Source of the DNA: Scatomorpha sp036653715
GTDB lineage: Bacteria; Bacillota; Clostridia; Oscillospirales; Oscillospiraceae
Length of the DNA: 64,000 nt
Assembly (NCBI GenBank): GCA_036653715.1
Contig: JAVVTL010000001.1
Coordinates: forward strand, 3,860-67,859
Reading direction: 5' to 3'
The first letter of the stretch is position 1; each line of letters starts with the position of its first letter. A model generated the notes under the pieces. That model did no database searches. It saw only the letters and a list, made by a program, of their open reading frames with translations, and had not been told where the DNA came from. The position numbers and the translations under genes were made by a program. Shown here piece after piece: positions 1 to 8,120 of this stretch.

Positions 1-267
1 TTCTTTTCCCGGGACACCTTAACCGTCACGCGAAAGACGAAGCGGGGAGAGGGCGAGTTCGACCTTGCGCCCAATATATTCTCGACGGATTTCACGCCCG
101 AGGAGGGCTTTGTGCGGCTTGAGGCAATCATATCCGCGCAGGACCCGACGGTGAATCCAGAGCTTCTCATTGCCGCCCTGCGCCAGTCTGCGCCGGAGCT
201 TGCGCCGGACTTCGCCTATTTCACAAGGCTTGAGATTTTTGACGAAAATATGAACCTTTTTAGGTAA
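1..267 (+). CDS. 3' end of a DUF2344 radical-SAM-linked protein (partial)
   Basis: An open frame runs from the window edge to TAA at 265-267, giving the last 88 residues of a protein. The visible part has a VTRKTKRGEGEFDL stretch, then a VNPELLIAAL segment, and ends FTRLEIFDENMNLFR. This resembles the C-terminus of the DUF2344 (TIGR03936) family that accompanies B12-binding radical SAM proteins, but the family call rests on memory of the pattern only. The N-terminus is outside the window. It ends just before the rplS promoter, so it is probably not co-transcribed from that promoter. Confidence 0.55.
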   Translation, partial: FFSRDTLTVTRKTKRGEGEFDLAPNIFSTDFTPEEGFVRLEAIISAQDPTVNPELLIAALRQSAPELAPDFAYFTRLEIFDENMNLFR

Positions 268-274
268 AAAGCTC

Positions 275-303
275 TTGCAATCCGTCGTTTTACATGCTAT
301 CAT
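275..303 (+). promoter_or_regulatory. sigma-A promoter of rplS
   Basis: TTGCAA (275-280), 17-base spacer, TATCAT (298-303), with a TGC extended -10 just upstream. Transcription would start near 310, leaving a leader of about 90 bases before rplS. That leader is long enough for a ribosomal-protein autoregulatory structure, but I did not identify a known L19 leader fold. Confidence 0.7.
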
Positions 304-402
304 ATCAGGGCTTGCGCGATAAGCGCCGCATAAAGACGGTCCGCTGCCGAGATACGACCTTTGTCCTCCGGTATGAACGCCTAATCGAAAGAGGGATACA
401 CA

Positions 403-744
403 ATGGATTTGGTTAAAACCCTGACCGAAAAGTACATGAAGCCCGAACTGCCCACCATGAACGTCGGCGATACCGTCCGTATCATCGTCCGTGTCAAGGA
501 AGGCAGCCGTGAGCGCAATCAGGCGTTCGAGGGCACCATCATCGCGAAGAAGCATGGCGGAATCAACGAGACAATCACCGTCCGTCGCGTCAGCTACGGC
601 ATCGGCTGCGAGAAGGTTTTCCCCGTGCATTCTCCCACCATCATCTCGGTCGAAACCATCAGACGCGGCAAGGTTCGCCGCGCAAAGCTTTACTACCTGC
701 GCGACCGCGTGGGCAAGAAGGCCAAGGTCAAAGAGCGCGTATAA
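403..744 (+). CDS. rplS: 50S ribosomal protein L19
   Basis: 113 residues, the normal length for L19, a large-subunit protein at the 30S-50S interface. The core is typical: a VGDTVRIIVRVKEGSRER segment, then GTIIAKKHGG, VRRVSYGIGCEKVFP and a basic C-terminus ending VGKKAKVKERV. The ATG at 403 follows a modest SD (GAGGG). The gene has its own promoter and a strong terminator, so it is a monocistronic unit. It sits two genes upstream of rbgA and rnhB, the B. subtilis order. Confidence 0.97.
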   Translation: MDLVKTLTEKYMKPELPTMNVGDTVRIIVRVKEGSRERNQAFEGTIIAKKHGGINETITVRRVSYGIGCEKVFPVHSPTIISVETIRRGKVRRAKLYYLRDRVGKKAKVKERV

Positions 745-760
745 CGCTTTATATGACAAG

Positions 761-794
761 AAATACCCCGCCTCGAAAGAGGCGGGGTATTTTC
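761..794 (+). terminator. rho-independent terminator of rplS
   Basis: A GC-rich stem of about 14 bp (AAATACCCCGCCTC paired with GAGGCGGGGTATTT) closes on a GAAA tetraloop. The T-tail runs straight into the assembly gap. Confidence 0.85.
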
Positions 795-894
795 NNNNNN
801 NNNNNNNNNNNNNNNNNNNNNNNNNNNNNNNNNNNNNNNNNNNNNNNNNNNNNNNNNNNNNNNNNNNNNNNNNNNNNNNNNNNNNNNNNNNNNN
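795..894. other. assembly gap of exactly 100 N
   Basis: 100 unknown bases between the rplS terminator and the lepB promoter. The round number is the usual scaffold placeholder, so the true distance is unknown. Gene order across it matches rplS-lepB-rbgA-rnhB in Bacillus, which supports the join. Confidence 0.95.
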
Positions 895-904
895 CTATCT
901 ATAG

Positions 905-910
905 TATAAT
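905..910 (+). promoter_or_regulatory. probable -10 box of lepB
   Basis: Perfect TATAAT 11 bases after the gap. The matching -35 would fall at or inside the unresolved N run, so the promoter is only half visible. Confidence 0.45.
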
Positions 911-945
911 AATCTGATAGATTTAACCGGACAGAGGTAGGCAGC

Positions 946-1527
946 ATGAACGAAAACAATTTAGATACAATACAGGCCAAGCAGGAGCCGGAGTCCGCCG
1001 CACCGCGCAAATCCGAGGTATACGACTGGATACAGTGCGTCGTCGTGGCTCTGCTTTTTTGCGTGCTTTTGTTCTCATTTTTCACGCGTTTGGTTGACGT
1101 CATCGGTTCTTCAATGTATCCGACGCTTGAGGATCGGGACAAAATCGTCATCTCCAAGCTCTTCTATACCCCCAAGCAGGGGGACATTATCGTCTTTCGC
1201 AAGGACTCCTTCAAGGACGAGCCGCTCGTAAAGCGCATCATCGCCACAGAGGGGCAGACGGTGGATATAGACTTCCAAAAAGGCATAGTCTATGTTGACG
1301 GCAAGGCGCTTGATGAACCGTATATCGCCGAGCTGACCCTTGAACCACTAAACTTTAACGGACAGATAACGGTGCCGGAGGGCTGCATCTTCGTCATGGG
1401 CGACAACCGCATGCACTCCACCGACAGCCGCGATAATCGCATAGGCTGCGTGGACACACGCTGCATAATGGGCAAGGTGTATTTCACCGTATACCCGCTC
1501 AAGAATTTTGGGAGTGTCTATAAATAA
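946..1527 (+). CDS. lepB: signal peptidase I
   Basis: 193 residues, a single-pass type I signal peptidase of the short Gram-positive kind, which removes signal peptides from exported proteins at the outer face of the membrane. One hydrophobic anchor spans about residues 29-50. The catalytic Ser is S56 in GSSMYPT and the general-base Lys is K96 in LVKRIIA. The conserved GDNRMHSTDSRDNRIG box follows near residue 150. The ATG at 946 lies behind an AGAGG SD. Its TAA overlaps the rbgA start by one base (TAATG), so the two are translationally coupled. Confidence 0.95.
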   Translation: MNENNLDTIQAKQEPESAAPRKSEVYDWIQCVVVALLFCVLLFSFFTRLVDVIGSSMYPTLEDRDKIVISKLFYTPKQGDIIVFRKDSFKDEPLVKRIIATEGQTVDIDFQKGIVYVDGKALDEPYIAELTLEPLNFNGQITVPEGCIFVMGDNRMHSTDSRDNRIGCVDTRCIMGKVYFTVYPLKNFGSVYK

Positions 1528-2405
1528 TGCCTGACAACGGCTTTGAAAAACTTAATATCAATTGGTATCCCGGTCACATGACCAAGGCCGTCCGCATGAT
1601 GCAGGACAACCTTAAGCTTGTGGACGCCGTATGCGAGCTTCTTGACGCGCGCGCGCCGGAGGCGTCCCGTAACCCCGATATCGACAAGTTGGCGGGGGAC
1701 AAGCCCCGCCTTGTCATCCTCAACCGCACAGACCTTGCCGACCCCGGCATAACTGCGCTTTGGCGTGATTATTATCAGCGGCTTGGCTTCCGCGTTCTTA
1801 TGATTGACAGCAAGTCCGGCAGGGGAGTGGGGGATTTTCCCGAGGCGGTTAGGCAGGTGCTTCACGAAAAAATCGAGGCCCGCGCCGCAAAGGGGCAGCC
1901 GGGCCGCGCCCTGCGCGTCATGATTTTGGGCATACCGAACGTCGGCAAGTCCACCTTTATAAATAAAGTCGCGGGCAGAAAGGTCGCCGCCGTATCCGAC
2001 AGACCGGGCGTCACGCGCGGCCGTCAGTGGATAACCGTGGACAGAGGGCTTGAGCTTCTTGACACGCCCGGCATCCTTTGGCCGAGGTTCGACAGTCAGG
2101 AAATAGGCGAGCTTTTGGCTGTCACCGGCGCCGTGAAGGACGACGTGCTCGACAGGGAAACGCTTGCCGCAAACTTCCTGGTGCGGCTCATGCGCTACTA
2201 CCCGCAGGCGCTCGAGGAGCGCTATAAGCTCACAGCGGAGGACGGCACGAGCGGCTATGAGCTGCTTGAGGCCGCCGCAAAAAAGCGCGGCTTTCTCATC
2301 AGAGGCGGCGGCTGCGACACCGAACGTATGTCCGCTATTCTGCTGGACGAATACCGAGGCGGCAAGCTCGGCCGTCTCTCTCTCCAAAAGCCCGATGAGA
2401 GCTGA
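1527..2405 (+). CDS. rbgA: ribosome biogenesis GTPase YlqF/RbgA
   Basis: 292 residues. RbgA is a GTPase needed for late assembly of the 50S subunit. The G motifs are circularly permuted as expected: G4 NRTD at 66-69 comes before the P-loop GIPNVGKS at 135-142 and DTPG at 179-182. NWYPGHMTKA at the N-terminus is a family signature. A C-terminal helical domain (LVRLMRYYPQALEERY) follows. Its 3' end overlaps rnhB by 11 bases. Partner genes rplS and rnhB are adjacent, as in Bacillus. Confidence 0.96.
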   Translation: MPDNGFEKLNINWYPGHMTKAVRMMQDNLKLVDAVCELLDARAPEASRNPDIDKLAGDKPRLVILNRTDLADPGITALWRDYYQRLGFRVLMIDSKSGRGVGDFPEAVRQVLHEKIEARAAKGQPGRALRVMILGIPNVGKSTFINKVAGRKVAAVSDRPGVTRGRQWITVDRGLELLDTPGILWPRFDSQEIGELLAVTGAVKDDVLDRETLAANFLVRLMRYYPQALEERYKLTAEDGTSGYELLEAAAKKRGFLIRGGGCDTERMSAILLDEYRGGKLGRLSLQKPDES

Positions 2406-3003
2406 TATCGACCTTTGGGAGCTTGAAAACTCCATATATGACGAGGGCTTTTCCCTTATCTGCGGAGTGGACGAGGCGGGGAGAGGCCCGCTCGCGGGGC
2501 CGGTCTGCGCCGCCGCCGTCATCCTTCCGCGCGGCCTTGTCATCCAAGGTCTGAACGACAGCAAAAAGCTCACGCCCAAGCGCCGCGACTCGCTCTACGA
2601 CGAGATACGCGATAAGGCGCTCGCCTATGGCGTCGCCTTTGCCGAGGTGGAGGAAATCGAAAAGCTCAATATCCTGCGCGCCACCTATCTTGCCATGTCC
2701 CGCGCGATTGCGGCGCTCCCGATAGCTCCCGCCCTCGCCCTCATTGACGGCAACGGCAACCGAGATATCGCCGTCCCGAGCCGCTGTGTCGTGGGCGGCG
2801 ACGGGAAGTGCGCGGACATTGCCGCCGCCTCCGTCCTCGCCAAGGTCACGAGAGACAGATATATGACGGCTATGGCGGAGCGCTATCCCGTCTACGGCTT
2901 TGAAAAGCACAAGGGCTACGGCACGGCGCAGCATTATGCCGCCCTGCGCGAATTTGGCCCCTCGGAGATACACCGCCTATCCTTTCTCAAAAACATGCAT
3001 TGA
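2395..3003 (+). CDS. rnhB: ribonuclease HII
   Basis: 202 residues. RNase HII cuts the RNA strand of RNA-DNA hybrids and removes misincorporated ribonucleotides. CGVDEAGRGPLAGP holds the first metal-binding pair (D26, E27). LNDSKKLTPKRR and the ALIDGN segment follow, then DIAAASVLAKVTRD near the third acidic residue. The ATG at 2395 lies inside the end of rbgA and gives the usual N-terminus with a short helix before the GVDEAG motif. A longer open frame upstream is only overlap with rbgA. Confidence 0.96.
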   Translation: MRADIDLWELENSIYDEGFSLICGVDEAGRGPLAGPVCAAAVILPRGLVIQGLNDSKKLTPKRRDSLYDEIRDKALAYGVAFAEVEEIEKLNILRATYLAMSRAIAALPIAPALALIDGNGNRDIAVPSRCVVGGDGKCADIAAASVLAKVTRDRYMTAMAERYPVYGFEKHKGYGTAQHYAALREFGPSEIHRLSFLKNMH

Positions 3004-3010
3004 GGCGCTT

Positions 3011-3364
3011 ATGGACAGAAAAAAACTGACAGGCAGAGCCGGAGAGGCAGAGGCCGCAAAATATCTGAGCGACAAAGGCTTCAAAATCACGGGTCTGAAC
3101 TGGAGCTGCCGCTTCGGCGAGATTGACGTCATCGCCCAAAAGGACGGGTACATAGCCTTTGTGGAGGTCAAAACCCGCGAGAACTCCGAGCTTGCCGAGG
3201 CACGCGAATTTGTCACGCTCTCAAAGCAGCGCAAGCTTCGCGCCGCCGCATCCATATGGCTCTCGACGCACGAGACGGGGCTTCAGCCCCGCTTTGACGT
3301 TATGGAGATATACACCGACGCGCAGCCCCACATAATTAACCACATCGAAAATGCGTTTGAATGA
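3011..3364 (+). CDS. YraN/UPF0102 family nuclease-fold protein
   Basis: 117 residues, the usual size for UPF0102. The restriction-endonuclease-like fold is shown by GEIDVIA (E37, D39) followed by FVEVKTR (E52, K54), a PD-(D/E)XK-type site. The N-terminal GRAGEAEAAKYLSDKG helix is also typical. Its biological role is unknown in most species; it often sits beside rnhB, as here. The ATG at 3011 is 8 bases after the rnhB stop. Confidence 0.92.
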   Translation: MDRKKLTGRAGEAEAAKYLSDKGFKITGLNWSCRFGEIDVIAQKDGYIAFVEVKTRENSELAEAREFVTLSKQRKLRAAASIWLSTHETGLQPRFDVMEIYTDAQPHIINHIENAFE

Positions 3365-3374
3365 GGTGACGGAA

Positions 3375-4856
3375 ATGAAATATCAGAGCACAAGAAACGC
3401 CGGCGAGCAAGTCTCCGCATCGGAAGCCGTCGTGAACGGCCTTGCGCCGGACGGCGGGCTTTACGTCCCCGCCAAGCTCCCGCGCTTTGAGGAGACCGAG
3501 CTTCGCTCCATGCTCGGCATGGACTACTGCGGCAGAGCCGAGCTCATCATCAAAAAATTCCTCCCGGAGTATTCCGAGAGCGAGGTCAAGGCTCTCGTCT
3601 CCGCCGCATACGCCGAAGGCTATGACGACAGCGCCACGGCGCCGACGCGCTTTGTCGATGAAAAAACGGGCTTTCTTGAGCTGTGGCACGGCCCCACCTG
3701 CGCCTTTAAAGACATGGCACTGCAAATGCTCCCGCACCTGCTCACCGCCGCACTGAAAAAATGCGGAGAGACGCGCCGCATCTGCATACTCGTCGCCACC
3801 TCGGGCGACACGGGCAAGGCGGCGCTTGAGGGCTTTGCCGACGTGCCCGGCACAAAAATCCTCGTCTTCTATCCCCGCGACGGCGTGTCGGAGGTACAGC
3901 GTCTCCAAATGGTCACGCAGTCGGGCGAAAACGTCCTCGTCAAGGCGGTCGACGGAAACTTTGACGACGCGCAGAGCGGCGTCAAGGCAATTTTCAACGA
4001 CAGGGCATTTTCAAACAGCGTCGAGGAGCGCGGCTGGCTTTTGTCCTCCGCAAACTCCATAAACTGGGGCAGGCTTCTGCCGCAGATAGTCTATTATTTT
4101 TCCGCCTACTGCGATTTTGTCAATTTCGGCGGCATAAAATTCGGCGAGAAGCTTAATTTCTCCGTTCCCACCGGCAACTTCGGCGATATACTTGCAGGCT
4201 GGTACGCAAAAAAAACAGGTCTGCCGACGGGTCGCCTTATCTGCGCCTCAAACGCCAACAACGTCCTGACGGATTTCATCGCAAGCGGTGTCTACGACCG
4301 CAACAGGCCCTTCCACACCACCGTCTCGCCGTCTATGGACATTCTCCTGTCCTCCAACCTCGAGCGCCTGCTCTATTCCCTCTGCGGCAGCGACAGCGAG
4401 GTTTCGGGCTATATGCAAACCCTTGCGGAGACGGGGCGCTACGAGATATCGGACACCCTGCGCAGGGCGATTGCCGAAGATTTTTCGGCGTATTTCTGCG
4501 ACGATGCGGAGACTCTGCGCGAAATTCGCGCCGTCAGAGATGACAGCCGCTACCTCATGGACACTCATACAGCAGTGGCGCACAGGGCGCTTCGCGACTA
4601 CCGCGCCGCAACGGGAGACAAAACGCCCGCCGTCGTTGTCTCTACCGCCAGCCCCTTCAAATTCTGCGACAGCGTTCTCTCCGCACTCGGCGAGAGCACG
4701 GACGCGCCCGGCACAGAGCTTATCGAGAGGCTCGCGCAAATCTCCGGCGCCGCGATACCCGAGGGGATAAGAGGACTTGCAAAAAAACCGATACGCTTTT
4801 CCGACTGCGTCGGGAAAGACGAAATGCGCGCCGCCGTCGAGGGCTTTTTAGCCTGA
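3375..4856 (+). CDS. thrC: threonine synthase
   Basis: 493 residues. The enzyme converts O-phospho-homoserine to threonine with pyridoxal phosphate. It is the long form, starting MKYQSTRNAG. The PLP lysine is K112 in TCAFKDMALQ, followed by the TSGDTGKAALEGF phosphate-binding loop and the NSINWGRLLPQIVYYFSA segment. The ATG at 3375 follows a GAGGTG SD that overlaps the yraN stop. A longer in-frame start at 3351 would extend into yraN and lacks an SD. Confidence 0.96.
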   Translation: MKYQSTRNAGEQVSASEAVVNGLAPDGGLYVPAKLPRFEETELRSMLGMDYCGRAELIIKKFLPEYSESEVKALVSAAYAEGYDDSATAPTRFVDEKTGFLELWHGPTCAFKDMALQMLPHLLTAALKKCGETRRICILVATSGDTGKAALEGFADVPGTKILVFYPRDGVSEVQRLQMVTQSGENVLVKAVDGNFDDAQSGVKAIFNDRAFSNSVEERGWLLSSANSINWGRLLPQIVYYFSAYCDFVNFGGIKFGEKLNFSVPTGNFGDILAGWYAKKTGLPTGRLICASNANNVLTDFIASGVYDRNRPFHTTVSPSMDILLSSNLERLLYSLCGSDSEVSGYMQTLAETGRYEISDTLRRAIAEDFSAYFCDDAETLREIRAVRDDSRYLMDTHTAVAHRALRDYRAATGDKTPAVVVSTASPFKFCDSVLSALGESTDAPGTELIERLAQISGAAIPEGIRGLAKKPIRFSDCVGKDEMRAAVEGFLA

Positions 4857-4868
4857 TTTTATGTACCC

Positions 4869-4885
4869 GGCGGGCACTGCCCGCC
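4869..4885 (+). terminator. short GC hairpin after thrC
   Basis: GGCGGGC, 3-base loop, GCCCGCC. It lies between convergent thrC and the DUF1540 gene and could slow transcription from either side, but neither side shows a real T-run. Confidence 0.35.
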
Positions 4886-4897
4886 AAGTCGGGGCAA

Positions 4898-5074
4898 TCA
4901 GCAGCCCTTGGGTTTAAAGGTCGCGCAGCAGGTCTCGCCCGTGCACTGGGCGCACTTGCCGTTCACCTTAATGTGCTCGGCGGTGCAACTGCAGCCGCTT
5001 GTGTTGTAGGCGCAGTTTTCCGCGTCGCAGCCGATGCCGCCGGTTTTGCCGTTGTATCTCTTGGTATCGTTCAT
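4898..5074 (-). CDS. small Cys-rich DUF1540 domain protein
   Basis: 58 residues read from ATG at 5074 to TGA at 4898-4900. Nine cysteines fall in a pattern typical of DUF1540: GCDAENCAYN, then SGCSCTAEHIKVNG, then KCAQCTGETCCATFKP. The spacing suggests a small metal-binding knuckle. The function of the family is unknown. A GGAGG SD lies 9 bases before the ATG. It is divergent from the phosphoesterase gene and convergent with thrC. It is short enough to be missed by gene callers. Confidence 0.85.
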   Translation of the reverse strand: MNDTKRYNGKTGGIGCDAENCAYNTSGCSCTAEHIKVNGKCAQCTGETCCATFKPKGC

Positions 5075-5160
5075 CGCACTTTTCCTCCGCGTTTTTTAAA
5101 TTCGGTCGTAGACCTTGCATGTAGTATTCGCCGCCGTGTCCAAACTATTCGGAGGTCAAA

Positions 5161-5850
5161 ATGGCACTTTACGCTATCGGGGATCTTCATCTCTCGCTCG
5201 GAACCAACAAACAGATGGACATTTTCGGCGGGAGATGGGAAAACTATACCGAAAAAATTTTAAACGGCTTTTCCGCGCTCTCCGAGGACGACGTCTGCGT
5301 GCTCTGCGGCGACCTCACCTGGGGCATGAGCATTGAGGACGCGCTCCCGGATTTTCGCTTCATCGACGGCCTGCCCGGGAAAAAAATCATCCTCAAGGGC
5401 AACCACGATTATTGGTGGACCACGGCGACGAAGGCCTATAAATTCTTTGCGGAAAACGACATAAAAAACATCTCCATCCTCAACAACAACTGCCTGTTTT
5501 TCGGCGATACCGCCATCTGCGGGACGCGCGGCTGGTTTTTCGAGGAGGAGCGCGGCGGGGAGCACGACAAGAAAATAATGCTCCGCGAGATAGGCAGACT
5601 CGAGACCTCGCTCAAGTGCGCGGGGACTGCGGAAAAGCTCGTCTTTCTTCACTATCCGCCGAAATATCAGGGCTACGAGTGCAGGGAAATCATTGACCTT
5701 TTGGAGGCATATCATGTCCCGCTCTGCTGTTACGGCCACATCCACAGCCAAGGCTGCGCCATGGCCTTTACGGGCGAGCACAGGGGCACGAGGTATAAGC
5801 TGCTCTCGGCGGACTATGTTGACTTCAAGCCGCAAAAAATCATGGATTGA
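5161..5850 (+). CDS. calcineurin-like metallophosphoesterase
   Basis: 229 residues, all one domain. The five metal-binding motifs are in order: GDLHL (near residue 7), CGDLTWG, KGNHDYWW, FLHYPPK and YGHIHSQG, so the di-metal centre is complete. The substrate cannot be told from sequence; this family includes phosphodiesterases and phosphatases of several kinds. The ATG follows a GGAGG SD. The gene stands alone between the divergent DUF1540 gene and the tig promoter. Confidence 0.9.
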   Translation: MALYAIGDLHLSLGTNKQMDIFGGRWENYTEKILNGFSALSEDDVCVLCGDLTWGMSIEDALPDFRFIDGLPGKKIILKGNHDYWWTTATKAYKFFAENDIKNISILNNNCLFFGDTAICGTRGWFFEEERGGEHDKKIMLREIGRLETSLKCAGTAEKLVFLHYPPKYQGYECREIIDLLEAYHVPLCCYGHIHSQGCAMAFTGEHRGTRYKLLSADYVDFKPQKIMD

Positions 5851-5868
5851 AGAATTAATATGTAAATG

Positions 5869-5897
5869 TTGCTTTTAGGGCGGCAATCTGCTATAAT
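5869..5897 (+). promoter_or_regulatory. sigma-A promoter of tig
   Basis: TTGCTT (5869-5874), 17-base spacer, TATAAT (5892-5897). It leaves a leader of about 100 bases before the trigger factor gene. No CIRCE or CtsR-type operator is evident. Confidence 0.65.
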
Positions 5898-6005
5898 TTA
5901 CCGCGCCGTAGATTTTTTTATTGCACAACAATTTGAAAATTACAGGGCGCAAGAACCTTACAAAATATTTTTCAAAAGATAAACATTTAGGAGGAGTCAT
6001 ACCCC

Positions 6006-7457
6006 ATGATTGTTAAGAACATCGAGAAAAAAGAACACAGCACCGCCATGTTTCAGGTGGAGGTCGAGGCGGAGGCTTTTGATAAGGCGATAGAGTCCGC
6101 CTATCGCAAGGCCAAGGGCGGCATCTACGTCGCCGGTTTCCGCAAGGGCAAAGCGCCCCGCGCGGTCATCGAGGGCATGTACGGCAAGGAAGTCTTCCAT
6201 GAGGACGCCGTCCAGATTATCGCCCCCGAAGCATTTGAGTTCGGCGCAGAGGACGCAAAGCTCGACAACGTCGGTATGCCCTCTCTCGTTGACTATACCG
6301 TCGGCGAGGACAGAAGCGTCACCATCACCTTCTCGACCGACGTCTACCCCGAGATAGTCCTTGGCGACTACAAGGGCCTCGAGGCCGAGTGCGAGGACCT
6401 AAGCGTCGGCGAAGCTCAGGTCGACGACGAGCTCGAAAACACCCGCAAGAGCAACGCGCGCTTTGTGGACGTTGACCGCCCCGTGCAGAACGGCGACACC
6501 ATTGTCTTCGACTTCGAGGGCTTTGTGAACGGCGAAGCCTTTGCCGGCGGCAAGGCCGAGGATTATTCCCTCGAAATCGGCTCCAACGCCTTTATTCCCG
6601 GCTTCGAGGAACAGCTTGTCGGCATGGAAGTCGAAAAGGACCTCGAGTTAAACGTCACCTTCCCCCAGAATTACGACGAGAAGCTTGCCGGCAAGGACGC
6701 CACCTTTAAGGTCCGCATCCATACCGTCCGTGAGCCGCAGTACCCCGAGCTTGACGACGAATTTGCCAAGGACGTCTCCGAGTTCGACACCATGGAAGAA
6801 TACCGCGCCGGCATCCGTACAAGACTGACCGCCGAGCTTTCCGAGCAGTCCGAGCGCGAGTTCCATTCCGCCCTCCTCTACAAGGCCGCGGACAACATGA
6901 CCTGCGATGTGCCCGAGGGCATGGTCAACGACAAAATGGACGAATTCCTCCGCAACTATGCCGACAGCATGGGAATTCGCGGCAACATCTCCCGCGAGGA
7001 CATCATTAAGTCCCTCGGCATGCCCGAGGAGACCTTTATCTCCGTCATTCGCCCCAATGCCCTGAAGCAGGTTCAGGCAGACCTTCTCCTTGACGAAATC
7101 ATCAAGGTCGAGAACATCGAGGTCTCGCAGGAGGAAAAGGACGCATTCTACAAAAAGATTGAAGACGACTACGGCCCCGAGGCGGAAAAGATCAGGGAAA
7201 TGATCAGCGATGAGCTGATGGTTCGCGATCTCGCCCGCAAGAAGGCGGCAGAACTCATATATTCCACCGGCGTAAAGGTCGCTCTCTCCGAAGAAACGCC
7301 CGCCGCCGAGGAAAAGACCGAGGAGAAGCCCAAGCCCAAGACCAAGAAGGCGAAGACCGCCGAAGCTCCCGCCGAGGAAGCCCCCGCCGAGGAGAAAAAA
7401 CCCAAGACCCGCGCCAAGAAGGCAAAGACCGAGGATGAGACGGAGAAAAAAGACTAA
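6006..7457 (+). CDS. tig: trigger factor with charged C-terminal tail
   Basis: 483 residues, about 50 longer than usual. Trigger factor is the ribosome-bound chaperone and prolyl isomerase. The ribosome-binding domain (VAGFRKGKAPRAVIEGMYG) is near residues 35-60. The FKBP-like domain follows (NGDTIVFDFEGFVNGEAFAGG, near 160-180). The helical chaperone domain runs to about 429. The extra part, residues 430-483 (7293-7454), is a low-complexity Lys/Glu/Ala/Pro tail containing KPKTKKAKT and KPKTRAKKAKT. A strong AGGAGGAG SD precedes the ATG. The order tig-clpP-clpX-lon is classical. Confidence 0.96.
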   Translation: MIVKNIEKKEHSTAMFQVEVEAEAFDKAIESAYRKAKGGIYVAGFRKGKAPRAVIEGMYGKEVFHEDAVQIIAPEAFEFGAEDAKLDNVGMPSLVDYTVGEDRSVTITFSTDVYPEIVLGDYKGLEAECEDLSVGEAQVDDELENTRKSNARFVDVDRPVQNGDTIVFDFEGFVNGEAFAGGKAEDYSLEIGSNAFIPGFEEQLVGMEVEKDLELNVTFPQNYDEKLAGKDATFKVRIHTVREPQYPELDDEFAKDVSEFDTMEEYRAGIRTRLTAELSEQSEREFHSALLYKAADNMTCDVPEGMVNDKMDEFLRNYADSMGIRGNISREDIIKSLGMPEETFISVIRPNALKQVQADLLLDEIIKVENIEVSQEEKDAFYKKIEDDYGPEAEKIREMISDELMVRDLARKKAAELIYSTGVKVALSEETPAAEEKTEEKPKPKTKKAKTAEAPAEEAPAEEKKPKTRAKKAKTEDETEKKD

Positions 7458-7510
7458 TCAATCCCTCCGGCGGTTATGCTCTCAAGGAACATTGAAAGGA
7501 GAGTAAAAAA

Positions 7511-8092
7511 ATGAGCTTAGTACCCTATGTAGTGGAACAAACCTCAAGAGGCGAGCGTTCCTATGACATTTTTTCAAGACTTCTCAATGACCGCATAGTC
7601 ATGCTGTCCGAGGAAGTAAACGACACGACGGCCTCCCTTATCGTCGCCCAGCTTCTCTATCTTGAGGCGCAGGACGTTGACAAGGACATTCAGTTTTATA
7701 TTAACAGCCCCGGCGGCAGCGTAACGAGCGGCCTCGCCATCTACGATACGATGCAATACATCAAGTGCGACGTGTCCACCATCTGCATCGGCATGGCGGC
7801 GTCCATGGGCGCCTTCCTGCTCTCTGCAGGCACAAAGGGCAAGCGTCTCGCTCTGCCAAACGCCGAAATCATGATTCACCAGCCCTCCGGCGGCAGCCAG
7901 GGACAGGCGACCGACATCCAAATTCAGGCGGAGCAAATCCTCAAAATCAAGAAAAACCTGAACCGCATCCTTGCGGAAAACACAGGCAAGCCCCTCGAGA
8001 CCATCGAGCGGGACACCGAGCGTGACCACTTCATGTCCGCCGAGGAGGCCTGCGAATACGGCCTTGTGGACAGGGTCATCTATAAGAGATAA
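7511..8092 (+). CDS. clpP: ATP-dependent Clp protease proteolytic subunit
   Basis: 193 residues, full length. ClpP forms the double-heptamer chamber that degrades proteins unfolded by ClpX or ClpC. The catalytic triad is complete: S98 in GMAASMGAFLL, H123 in IMIHQPSGG and D172 in ERDTERDHFM. NSPGGSVTSGLAIYDTMQ is the oxyanion and handle region. It follows tig by 53 bases with an AAAGGAGAG SD and is read before clpX. Confidence 0.97.
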   Translation: MSLVPYVVEQTSRGERSYDIFSRLLNDRIVMLSEEVNDTTASLIVAQLLYLEAQDVDKDIQFYINSPGGSVTSGLAIYDTMQYIKCDVSTICIGMAASMGAFLLSAGTKGKRLALPNAEIMIHQPSGGSQGQATDIQIQAEQILKIKKNLNRILAENTGKPLETIERDTERDHFMSAEEACEYGLVDRVIYKR

Positions 8093-8120
8093 ATCGGCAC
8101 ATGCCGAAAACGGAGTAGTT

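Noticed and set aside
310..402. L19 autoregulatory leader
   Set aside because: The leader length is right, but I could not match it to a known structure by eye; a covariance-model search would decide.
491..1157. Open frames crossing the N run
   Set aside because: They exist only because N is read through; both overlap rplS or lepB in other frames.
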